Positions 33,587-40,741 of a stretch of 40,741 nt of DNA are shown here, piece by piece. This stretch comes from Paludibacteraceae bacterium (lineage in GTDB: Bacteria; Bacteroidota; Bacteroidia; Bacteroidales; Paludibacteraceae), in assembly GCA_024401435.1 (NCBI GenBank), contig JAKSLB010000031.1, positions 1 to 40,741 on the forward strand, read 5' to 3'. The notes under the pieces were generated by a model. It saw only the letters and a list, made by a program, of their open reading frames with translations. It was not told where the DNA came from and ran no database searches. Every line of letters begins with the position of its first letter. The stretch's first letter is position 1. The translations under genes were made by a program, and so were the position numbers.

Positions 33587-33691
33587 CAACGTGTGAGTAA
33601 TCATACTATATATTAATAATTATGATTCTGTTATTAATATGAAGATTTAAGAATCGCATAACAACTAATTACAATTTAAAATTTAAAGATT

Positions 33692-33904
33692 ATGGACAAA
33701 TTTTTTAAGGGTGCAGTCTTTGGTGCTGCAGTGGCATTAGCAGGTGCTTATTTATTAGGTACGGAAAAAGGCAAGGAGACTTGCAAGAAAGTGGTGGATG
33801 AAGTAGATAAATTGAAAGATGAGTTGAAGTCGAAGTTGGATGAAACGTTGAATAATCAGCCAGAATCTTCTTCGTCAGATGAAGAGGAGATAGTTTATGA
33901 GTAA
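33692..33904 (+). CDS. YtxH-like small membrane-anchored protein
   Basis: A 70-residue protein. Residues 6-22 are a small-residue-rich membrane helix (GAVFGAAVALAGAYLLG) followed by TEKGKETCKK, the YtxH-domain pattern, then an amphipathic charged helix (VVDEVDKLKDELKSKLDE) and an acidic Ser-rich tail. Family members are associated with stress or the envelope; no molecular function is established. Probably co-transcribed with the ATP-grasp-like gene 46 bp downstream. Confidence 0.8.
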   Translation: MDKFFKGAVFGAAVALAGAYLLGTEKGKETCKKVVDEVDKLKDELKSKLDETLNNQPESSSSDEEEIVYE

Positions 33905-33950
33905 AACTTCAAAAAATAGAATTGGTTAGTCAGGTGTTTGTTTCACAATT

Positions 33951-35120
33951 ATGACTTTTCATTTCTTTAATCCTGAAAATGATCTTGCCCTTGCATTGGG
34001 CGATAAACATTATAATCCTCCGAAAAACATTGTGCGTTTTTCGGAGGATCTTTCGTTACTTCCTGTATGGTATGCAGAGGTGAATGATTGTGTGTTGTCT
34101 CGTACGCATGTGCCAGCAGACTGGATGCAAAAAGAACGGAATGAGTTGTCTGTCAAGTCCACTTGGAGACATATTGATGAATATTTGAAAGAGTCTATTT
34201 CGTCCGATGTTCTCTCTCCATGGGGATGGAATTATTCTTTATATAATATGTGGAAAAATAAAAGTTCCTCTTCTCAGATAATAGATTGTGAGAAAATACG
34301 TGAGTTGTCTGCGCGTTCAATTGTTTGTGATATACTTACATTACCTTCTATTAAAGGAGAAATAGTACCGGCTTCATTTGTTCAACCCAAAATCTTGACT
34401 AATTGGAACCAAGTTTGCTCGTTTGTTCATGAATACAAAGTTGTGGTATTAAAAGCTCCGTGGTCTAGTAGTGGAAAGGGATTGTATTGGGTTGAGGATG
34501 AATGTTCTGAAGCATTGGAAAGGTGGACTCGAAATCTATTCGCAAAACAGGGATATATTATGGGAGAAAAGGTTTACGAAAAGGAGAAAGATTTTGCTAT
34601 GGAGTTTAAAAGTGAAAATGGTGATGTCTCCTTTTTAGGCTACTCTTTTTTCCAAACAGAAGACGGAAAGTACAAAGGGAATATTTTAGCTTCTGATGAT
34701 TGGATGAAAGGTCAGTTGTCTCAATATGTTCACCCCTCTGTATTACAAAATGTCATAACAATCTTATGTGAATTTTTTACAAGTCGCATTGCACCTTATT
34801 ATAGGGGTTACTTTGGTGTAGATATGATGGTTGTTAAATCTGAGAATGACTATTTTATTCACCCTTGCGTAGAGGTGAATTTACGAATGAACATGGGCGT
34901 TGTGTCTCATATTCTAAATGATCGTTATGTGCAAAAAGATCATAGGGGCTATTTCTTTGTCACCACATTCCCTACACATGAAGCTTTGTTGGAGTTCCAT
35001 GCATCATCACAACATGATTATCCATTGGAAATAGCAAATTCCCGTATTATAAAAGGATATATGCCATTAACTTATTTTCAAAATGATGCAACATCTTTAG
35101 CGGGAATGATTGTTGAGTGA
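33951..35120 (+). CDS. ATP-grasp-like protein, uncharacterised
   Basis: A 389-residue cytoplasmic protein. The second half resembles an ATP-grasp ligase: VVVLKAPWSSSGKGLYWV (165-182) has the nucleotide-binding Lys168 and the Ser/Gly loop, and the C-terminal metal site is YFGVDMMVV (Asp291) with CVEVNLRMNMG (Glu308, Asn310, Arg312), the usual ExN pattern. The N-terminus (MTFHFFNPENDLALA) is typical of a Bacteroidetes-only hypothetical family that I recognise but cannot name. ATP-grasp enzymes join a carboxylate to an amine or thiol; substrate unknown. No terminator is seen before the next promoter. Confidence 0.75.
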   Translation: MTFHFFNPENDLALALGDKHYNPPKNIVRFSEDLSLLPVWYAEVNDCVLSRTHVPADWMQKERNELSVKSTWRHIDEYLKESISSDVLSPWGWNYSLYNMWKNKSSSSQIIDCEKIRELSARSIVCDILTLPSIKGEIVPASFVQPKILTNWNQVCSFVHEYKVVVLKAPWSSSGKGLYWVEDECSEALERWTRNLFAKQGYIMGEKVYEKEKDFAMEFKSENGDVSFLGYSFFQTEDGKYKGNILASDDWMKGQLSQYVHPSVLQNVITILCEFFTSRIAPYYRGYFGVDMMVVKSENDYFIHPCVEVNLRMNMGVVSHILNDRYVQKDHRGYFFVTTFPTHEALLEFHASSQHDYPLEIANSRIIKGYMPLTYFQNDATSLAGMIVE

Positions 35121-35168
35121 AATTTTCATTCTGTAAATTTATTTGTTTGTTTAATTTCCAACTTTTTT

Positions 35169-35200
35169 TTTGACATTTCCAAAAACAAGTTCTATCTTTG
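35169..35200 (+). promoter_or_regulatory. Full promoter TTTG-N20-TATCTTTG, CotH operon
   Basis: TTTG 35169-35172, a 20-bp spacer and TATCTTTG 35193-35200 fit both boxes. The leader is ~140 nt and holds small hairpins, e.g. AGATTA-GCGAA-TAATCT near 35308-35324, with no recognised riboswitch. Confidence 0.75.
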
Positions 35201-35348
35201 CTTGATTTTGTGATGACGAGATTTTGTAAAATAGACAAGATATAATACTCATGATAATCATTTTGATGATTGTGTGAGATATTTATATAATACGAAAGAA
35301 TTTGAAGATTAGCGAATAATCTTATATTATAACTTTAAATTAAGAACC

Positions 35349-35840
35349 ATGTATTACAAAAACAAGTTAAAAGGTTTGGTGTGTTTGCTTATAGCGCTCA
35401 TTCCCTTTTATGCGAGTGCGGCAAATGTCTTGGTTGTAGAAGTGAATAATTCTTCTAAGAAAGAGGTTATGTTTGCTTTGAAAGACACACCTAAGTATTG
35501 GATAGAAGGCTCGACTCTTAAGCTTTCGTCTTCTACCACAAGTGCAGAATTCCCACTTTCTACAGTTGTAAAAGCTTATTTTAAGAATGGTACTTTATCG
35601 TCATTGGTCGAGTCAAATTCTGAAAAAGTAAGTTGTTACCCTAATCCAACGGTTGAGGGAGTTTATATTACGAATGTAGGAAAAGATGATTCTGTCCTTT
35701 TGTTGGATATGACTGGCAAGATATTGGCACAGCCTGTAACTATCAATGTAGACATGCTTTACATTGATTTCTCTAATCTTCCTACAGGAAGTTATTTCGT
35801 GAAAGTTAATCAACAATCTTTTAAAATTATTAAGCAATGA
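35349..35840 (+). CDS. Small secreted protein with T9SS sorting domain
   Basis: A 163-residue protein. Signal peptide 1-24 (ending YASAA). Residues ~25-85 form a small beta module (VVEVNNSSKKEVMFALKDTPKYW ... EFPLSTVVKAYF). It resembles the short module at the front of many Bacteroidetes cell-surface proteins, and of the two downstream CotH proteins. Residues ~95-163 are a canonical T9SS type A sorting domain (CYPNPTVEGVYITNV, VLLLDMTGKIL, SNLPTGSYFVKV). Almost nothing but the sorting domain is left as cargo. Its stop overlaps the next start by 4 bp (ATGA), so it is translationally coupled to the CotH genes and may be a surface partner of them. Confidence 0.82.
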   Translation: MYYKNKLKGLVCLLIALIPFYASAANVLVVEVNNSSKKEVMFALKDTPKYWIEGSTLKLSSSTTSAEFPLSTVVKAYFKNGTLSSLVESNSEKVSCYPNPTVEGVYITNVGKDDSVLLLDMTGKILAQPVTINVDMLYIDFSNLPTGSYFVKVNQQSFKIIKQ

Positions 35841-37426
35841 ACAAGTTATATTTCTTGTCTTGCGTAGGTTTGTTGTCAGTTAACACGTTTGCGCAAGATA
35901 ATATTAAAATAGATTATAAAGATGGTAGTTCTCGTACGTTCCCTACAAATTTGGTGGATACGTTGGTTGATAACTTATCGTCTCATAAAGTGGTTTTGTC
36001 AATTCCTTCAGAAACGGAAGAGTTGTCTTACCCTGATATGATTCAAGAATCACAAATTAATTTGAATGGAGCGGATAAAAAACAGAGCTTTAATCTCCTT
36101 CAGTCTATTTCTATCCTTCAATCTGCGAATTCTAAACTCAGTGGTGATTATGTGATAAATGTAGGTAATCAATCCTCAGCAACAATCGTCATCCCTTATT
36201 TAAATGATTTTTCTAATTTGAAGGTTTCTTTGAAATCGTCTGGTTCCTATGTTTATGTTGATGGAAAAAAATTCACATCGGGTGATGCTGTTAATTTTTC
36301 CAAACCCGTAAAGTTTCAGATAGTCGCTTTTAATGGAGATATTCGTTCGTATGAGATTTCCGTTAAAAACTCATCTCTACCAATTCTTTCTATTGATGGA
36401 TCGTCTGTCACAAGTGATTGGTCGGAACAAAAAATATCATTGACGGGTGGAATCTCTAATATCACTGGAGAAGTAAAGGGTAAGGGCTCTCATTTTAAAT
36501 CAGGTTTAAAGAATTCATATTCTTTGAAGTTCGATGATAAGCAGACAATGTTATCATTTCCAAGTGCGAAACGTTGGGTTTTGCTTTCAGCTCAACATGA
36601 TCCTTCTTTGTTGAGGACTTCTGTTGGATTCGATTTGGCTAAAAATTTCTTCTCCTTTGATTGGACTCCATCATCAGAACCTGTAGAATTGGTTGTGAAT
36701 GGTCAATATCAAGGAACCTATTTCTTGACAGAACAAATTCGTATCTGTAAGAATAGGATAGAGGATGGGGTAGTTATTTCTGCTGAAAGTGAAGTGAAAG
36801 AGGGCGATGATTCATTTGTATTGTCACAATCAGGTATTCGTTTTGTGATGACTGATCCTGAGACAGGTTTCGATGGAACGAAGTTGTTACGTTCTAAAGG
36901 GAAATTGAATGCGTTTGAATCAATTTTGTGGAAAGGTCAGTCCATCTCCAACTCCATTGCCGATATGAAAACTTTTGCTGATTGGTATGTGTTCTCTGAA
37001 TGGATGAAAAATGAAGATATGTTGATGTCGGATGATTATCTGACGATGCGTCCTGATGGTTCAATTGCTATGGGACCTATTTGGGATCAAAGTCAAACAT
37101 TTGGGTCGCAAGATGAGTTTGATGAAGAAGGATGGGTGTCAAAAGATAATTCTTTTGTTGCTCAATTATTAAAAAACAATACGTTCCGTTCGTATGTTAC
37201 AGAAAGATTGGAATATCTATCCAATCATGAATCGGATATTTTATCAATCGTGACTAGTCGAGCAAATGCGATATTAGAAAGCGCGGCTGCTAATGAGGCG
37301 ATTTGGCATTCATTAGGTGCTAGTCAGTGTGATGTGGAGACTGTAACTCCATTATTTGAAAGTAAAAAACAGCAAATCTCTGATTGGTTGATTAGACGTT
37401 TGCAGTGGATGAAACAAAACTTTTAA
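35837..37426 (+). CDS. CotH-family protein, active-site motif degenerate
   Basis: A 529-residue secreted protein. Signal peptide 1-20 (NTFAQ). A short N-terminal beta module (~21-75) precedes a DUF5018/Ig-like beta-sandwich (~83-178, TIVIPYLNDFSNLKVSL ... KPVKFQIVAFNGDIRSYEI), then a CotH domain (~205-529): KNSYSLKFDDKQ, AKRWVLLSAQHDPSLLR, PVELVVNGQYQGTYFLTEQI. In active CotH kinases the block GPIWDFD supplies metal-binding Asp; here it is GPIWDQS (413-419), and the KGRGNSTW block is KGKGSHFK. So kinase activity is doubtful. No T9SS sorting domain. Middle gene of the three-gene operon; the next gene starts 11 bp on. Confidence 0.82.
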   Translation: MNKLYFLSCVGLLSVNTFAQDNIKIDYKDGSSRTFPTNLVDTLVDNLSSHKVVLSIPSETEELSYPDMIQESQINLNGADKKQSFNLLQSISILQSANSKLSGDYVINVGNQSSATIVIPYLNDFSNLKVSLKSSGSYVYVDGKKFTSGDAVNFSKPVKFQIVAFNGDIRSYEISVKNSSLPILSIDGSSVTSDWSEQKISLTGGISNITGEVKGKGSHFKSGLKNSYSLKFDDKQTMLSFPSAKRWVLLSAQHDPSLLRTSVGFDLAKNFFSFDWTPSSEPVELVVNGQYQGTYFLTEQIRICKNRIEDGVVISAESEVKEGDDSFVLSQSGIRFVMTDPETGFDGTKLLRSKGKLNAFESILWKGQSISNSIADMKTFADWYVFSEWMKNEDMLMSDDYLTMRPDGSIAMGPIWDQSQTFGSQDEFDEEGWVSKDNSFVAQLLKNNTFRSYVTERLEYLSNHESDILSIVTSRANAILESAAANEAIWHSLGASQCDVETVTPLFESKKQQISDWLIRRLQWMKQNF

Positions 37427-37437
37427 AATTCGTTGTC

Positions 37438-40400
37438 ATGAAAAAGATATTCATAAATAGAATCCTATTATTGGCAGCATCTTTGCTTTCAATGAATGTT
37501 GCCTTTGCACAAAATAAGATACAATTACCAACCGCTTATGGTGTGGATGCATTGGATCTTAATATGATTGATACTGTCAATTTCGGAGAAGAAAATAATC
37601 GTATTATCATTGCTTCTCCTTTAGATGATGTTGATAAAATCACATTCAATGTTTCTGAAGTAGATTTAAGTAAGCCTGATAATGCAACTACAGGAAATCA
37701 GTTGTCTGCGGTTTCTTTGACGGCTTCTGCTAATCCTAATGTGATTTATACTACAGTTGAAGGACAAAAGAATGGCAACGAATTTAATATCTTCGTGCCT
37801 TATTTGATTTCGTTCTCTAATTTGTCTCTTTCTTTTAAAGCAACTGGAACTGTTTATTGTGATGGTGCTTTACAAAAAAGTGGTGCTTCAAGAGTGAATT
37901 TTACTACTTCTAAAACATATAAGGTGGTGGATGCTTCTGGTAATATCGCTACTTATAAAGTTAATGTCTATAATTCGGGACTTCCAGTTGTATATGTGAC
38001 GACTTCCGATGGCGCATCATTATCTACCAATTGGTCTGGTGATCATTCTTTGGTTGTTAAAACATCAGAGACAGAGGTTAATTATGATGATAATTCGGTT
38101 GTTTTGAAATATAAAGGTAGTAAATATTCCACTTCTCAAAAACGATCATATAGTGTAAAGTTGGATAAAAAGGCATCAGTTTTAGGTTTATCAACGGGAA
38201 AACGATTTTCCATATATTCTAACGCAGATGATGCAACTTTGTTACGTACTCGTATTGCTTATGAAATAGCTTCTAAATTTTCTGATTTGAGTTGGACTCC
38301 ACAAGCAGTTCCTGTTGAATTGGTAGAAAATAATGTACATAAGGGTTCTTACTTGTTTGCAGAAGATGCTCGTATCTCAGCTGAACGTGTAAATGCACAA
38401 GCTTTGTTGGAGTGGACTGATGAATATGAAGAGGATAACGATTGTTTCAAATCAGATAAATATAAGTTAATCTTTACGTTGGAAGATGAAAATGGCATGT
38501 CTGCTTCTGATGCTAATGAAACTATTAACTCATTTGAAAGTTCTTTGGCAAAAGGCTCTGGTTTGGATAAAATTGATATGAATAGTTTTGTTGACTGGTA
38601 TTTGTTACATGAAATCTTTAAGGATAAAGACGCTGTTAAATCTGCAATGTTGTCTATTGCTGCTGATGGTAAGATTTCTATGGGACCAGTTAATTCTCAG
38701 GAAGATGCTATCGGTAATGAGAATGAATCAGCAGAAGGCTATGTTTTGCGTAATCATCCTTGGTTCGTTCAGTTGTTCGAAAATCCGGAATTTGTCTCTG
38801 CTCTATATTCCAGATTTGAAGAAATCAGTAAAGAGATAACTTCAATGTCTTATGATGAATATGTTAAGGAGATATCATTGTCGTATAAAGGTAATGAAGA
38901 GTTGTATTCTTTAAAGACGGATTTGGAAAAAGAAGTTTCTGAAATTCAATCATGGTTAAAAAAACGTATTGAATGGTTGTCCGCTCGACTCTCCATTGAG
39001 AATGAAACGGTTAAGAGTTTACAACCTAACGACAGAAACAAAATTCTTTCATTTTCTATTAAGAAGAATGCCAATTCTCAGGCCTTGCTTTCTGATTACA
39101 ATGCTACTATTTCAGGCGATAGCATTAAGATTTTTGTTCCTTATTTGGCACATTTCGATTTGAAACCAGAATTCTCATTGTCATCTGGAGCAAAAGCATA
39201 CGCATTGGGTGAGGCTCAAACAAGTGGTTCTTCTGTTGTCAACTTCTTACATCCTGTTACCTATAGAGTTGTGTCTCAAAGTGGTGAAGTTCGTAATTAC
39301 ATTGTGAAAATTTATAATTCTGGAATTAATGTATTGTACATCAATACTCCTGGCAATAAAACAATCAATAGTAAGGAAACTTGGATTGATGGTACTTCTT
39401 TAGTGGCTTATAGAAGTGATGGAACAGTTGATTATGATTCGGGTTCTGATTATGTTCAAGTGAAAGGACGTGGTAATTCAACATGGACTATTGAAGGTAA
39501 GAAACCTTATGCTATCAAGTTGAATAAGAAACAACCAATGTATGGTATGTTGGAACACAAACGTTGGGTTTTGTTGGCTAACTATTATGATGTAACATTC
39601 TTTAGAAATGAGTTCTCTAACTATTTGTCGAAAAGCTTTACAACTTCAGATTGGTCGCCAAGCGGTGTCTTTGTTGAATTGGTTTTGAATGGAAAACACA
39701 ATGGAAATTATTATTTCTGTGAGCAAGTGAAGATTAATGACAAACGTATACCAGGTCAATATTTGGTTGAGGCTGACTTGAAGGAGGGTAGTGGACAATT
39801 TCAAGGTACTAAAAGTGGAAACTATTTCAATGTGAAAGATCCAGATGTTGCAAATGGTAGTCAGGAACTACAGTATGTGAAAGATAAAATTAATGCATTT
39901 GAAACAGCTCTTTATGATACAACTGGTTCTGGAGAGGTGAATGCTTCAAGTTGGAGTAAGCTTAAAGAGATGATTGATTTGCCAAGTTTTGCCGATTGGT
40001 ATATTATTAAAGAATTGAGTAAAGATTACGATGGTAATATGTATACAAGCTGTTACTGCCATATCATGGAAGATGGCCTTATCAAGATGGGTCCTATATG
40101 GGATTTTGACTTGGCATGGGGAGGAAATCCATTTGAAACGATGATGTTTGGTACAGGAGATTATGCTTGGTACAATAAACCGGAAGACTATTATATTGGT
40201 GCAAGACAACAGTCAGCTGGAATGGGTATGTTTGGCGGCTTTGGCGACTGGGGTGGCGGTTGGAATACTGGTGGTTGGAATACTGGTGGTTGGAATACTG
40301 GTGGCAATCAGAATGTACAAGCCTCTGGACCAACCAACTGGTTTATGATCTTCTTTAAACAAAAAGAATTTAGAGCTTTAGTTCTTGAAAGAGTTAATAA

Positions 40401-40602
40401 TATGGTTGATCATTTAGATGAGATTAATGCTTATATCGATCAAAATACAAAACTTCTTACTCTTTCCTCTGAATCTAATAACGCATGCACAACTTATTAT
40501 TCCGATAATAAGAGAATGTCATATGCGGAGAGAATGAATATAATTAAAAAATTCTTCACAGACAGATTAAAGTGGATTCAAAGTGATTTAAGTAGACGTT
40601 AG
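37438..40602 (+). CDS. Double-CotH secreted protein, second domain intact
   Basis: A 1054-residue protein. Start: ATG 37438 gives a signal peptide (MKKIFINRILLLAASLLSM ... AFAQ); the frame extends to 37405 but that would overlap the previous gene and bury the signal. N-terminal module (~26-75, LDDVDKITF). Unit 1 has a DUF5018-like sandwich (~88-178) and a degenerate CotH domain (~190-520: KYKGSKYS, GPVNSQED where GPIWDFD is expected). Unit 2 has a sandwich (~535-626) and a full CotH domain (~640-1050: KGRGNSTW 676-683, EHKRWVLLANYYDVTFFRN, MGPIWDFDLAWG 884-895). CotH proteins phosphorylate serines of partner proteins in Bacillus; in Bacteroidetes the target is unknown. Residues 940-956 are a WNTGG repeat. 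No sorting domain. Terminator follows. Confidence 0.85.
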   Translation: MKKIFINRILLLAASLLSMNVAFAQNKIQLPTAYGVDALDLNMIDTVNFGEENNRIIIASPLDDVDKITFNVSEVDLSKPDNATTGNQLSAVSLTASANPNVIYTTVEGQKNGNEFNIFVPYLISFSNLSLSFKATGTVYCDGALQKSGASRVNFTTSKTYKVVDASGNIATYKVNVYNSGLPVVYVTTSDGASLSTNWSGDHSLVVKTSETEVNYDDNSVVLKYKGSKYSTSQKRSYSVKLDKKASVLGLSTGKRFSIYSNADDATLLRTRIAYEIASKFSDLSWTPQAVPVELVENNVHKGSYLFAEDARISAERVNAQALLEWTDEYEEDNDCFKSDKYKLIFTLEDENGMSASDANETINSFESSLAKGSGLDKIDMNSFVDWYLLHEIFKDKDAVKSAMLSIAADGKISMGPVNSQEDAIGNENESAEGYVLRNHPWFVQLFENPEFVSALYSRFEEISKEITSMSYDEYVKEISLSYKGNEELYSLKTDLEKEVSEIQSWLKKRIEWLSARLSIENETVKSLQPNDRNKILSFSIKKNANSQALLSDYNATISGDSIKIFVPYLAHFDLKPEFSLSSGAKAYALGEAQTSGSSVVNFLHPVTYRVVSQSGEVRNYIVKIYNSGINVLYINTPGNKTINSKETWIDGTSLVAYRSDGTVDYDSGSDYVQVKGRGNSTWTIEGKKPYAIKLNKKQPMYGMLEHKRWVLLANYYDVTFFRNEFSNYLSKSFTTSDWSPSGVFVELVLNGKHNGNYYFCEQVKINDKRIPGQYLVEADLKEGSGQFQGTKSGNYFNVKDPDVANGSQELQYVKDKINAFETALYDTTGSGEVNASSWSKLKEMIDLPSFADWYIIKELSKDYDGNMYTSCYCHIMEDGLIKMGPIWDFDLAWGGNPFETMMFGTGDYAWYNKPEDYYIGARQQSAGMGMFGGFGDWGGGWNTGGWNTGGWNTGGNQNVQASGPTNWFMIFFKQKEFRALVLERVNNMVDHLDEINAYIDQNTKLLTLSSESNNACTTYYSDNKRMSYAERMNIIKKFFTDRLKWIQSDLSRR
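40261..40305 (+). repeat. 15-bp tandem repeat, three copies, in CotH gene
   Basis: TGGAATACTGGTGGT occurs three times head to tail (last base C in copy 3), encoding WNTGG three times inside a Gly-rich loop of the intact CotH domain. Being in frame and near-identical, it is a likely slippage site. Confidence 0.9.
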
Positions 40603-40624
40603 TGATAATAATTGTTCTTTAAGT

Positions 40625-40660
40625 AAAGGATGTGCGATAAATAAAGCACATCCTTTTTTT
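40625..40660 (+). terminator. Terminator of the CotH operon
   Basis: AAAGGATGTGC (40625-40635) pairs with GCACATCCTTT (40646-40656), 11 bp, then T. Confidence 0.95.
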
Positions 40661-40692
40661 GTTTTCTTGCTATATGGATAAAAAACTATTAC

Positions 40693-40741
40693 TGTCCGCT
40701 AAACTTAAAAAGACATACAAAAATAGTCCGCAATGCCAGTA
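40693..40741 (-). mobile_element. Inverted second copy of the transposase 3' end
   Basis: On the minus strand, codons from 40740 encode TGIADYFCMSF and stop at TAA (40707-40705), followed by GTTTAGCGGACA. This matches the left edge of the window (1-47) in inverted orientation: 9 of the 11 residues (first Thr taken from a partial codon on the left) and the 11-bp block after the stop. The two copies are diverged, so they are not one assembled sequence seen twice. Gene body outside the window. Confidence 0.55.

Noticed and set aside
37405-37437. Longer start for the double-CotH protein
   Set aside because: It overlaps the previous gene and places 11 residues before a good signal peptide.
1-40741. 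CRISPR arrays, tRNA, rRNA genes and prophage genes
   Set aside because: Reading through intergenic regions showed no regular repeat-spacer pattern, no cloverleaf with CCA-type end and no phage structural genes.

Overview
The window is an AT-rich chromosomal segment of a Bacteroidetes (Bacteroidales-type) bacterium. Four things point there: Bacteroidetes-type -7 promoter boxes (TAnnTTTG) in front of most transcription units; type IX secretion (T9SS) features, namely a DUF5103 plug-family protein and three proteins with C-terminal sorting domains; DUF5686 and DUF5063 family proteins; and a leuA-leuC-leuD-leuA2 operon. Secreted plant-wall enzymes (a GH9 cellulase and an esterase-expansin fusion) suggest a fibre-degrading gut or rumen relative. 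The genus cannot be read from the sequence.

Layout. 1-123: 3' end of a probable transposase gene and a terminator. 124-2145 (-): secreted esterase-expansin fusion. 2407-4137 (+): small lipoprotein and a stand-alone AICAR transformylase. 4363-7944 (+): large leucine-rich-repeat protein and a T9SS plug-family protein. 12295-7949 (-): operon of DUF5063 protein, 3'-5' exonuclease, a PurF-like protein without the N-terminal cysteine, and a GH13 amylase. 12608-17743 (+): GH9 cellulase, ribosomal protein S1, OmpA-family porin. 17933-22632 (+): ribonuclease Z, DUF5686 outer-membrane protein, serine-hydrolase lipoprotein. 22815-27813 (+): leucine operon with two LeuA homologues and no leuB. 27870-30720: Lrp regulator divergent from O-acetylhomoserine sulfhydrylase, then an SDR oxidoreductase. 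30818-32955: PAP2 phosphatase and divergent trkA. 33000-33700: a region with no large gene but with a compact minus-strand unit encoding two tandem 27-residue hydrophobic peptides. 33692-35120: YtxH-like protein and an ATP-grasp-like protein. 35349-40602: small T9SS-sorted protein plus two CotH-family proteins. 40693-40741: a second, inverted copy of the transposase 3' end.

The most novel candidate is the peptide unit at 33000-33415 (-). It has a consensus promoter, a 5' stem-loop, two clearly paralogous 27-residue hydrophobic ORFs, a possible third basic 17-residue ORF and two consecutive terminators. It resembles type I toxin loci in form but I can assign no function. Other points of note are the esterase-expansin fusion, the PurF-like protein that keeps the four expected Fe-S cysteines but has lost Cys1, the three CotH domains of which only one keeps its active-site motif, and an IS-end-like sequence just where leuB would be expected. 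Several start codons were moved inward from the longest ORF, in two cases because the longer start lies inside the promoter.
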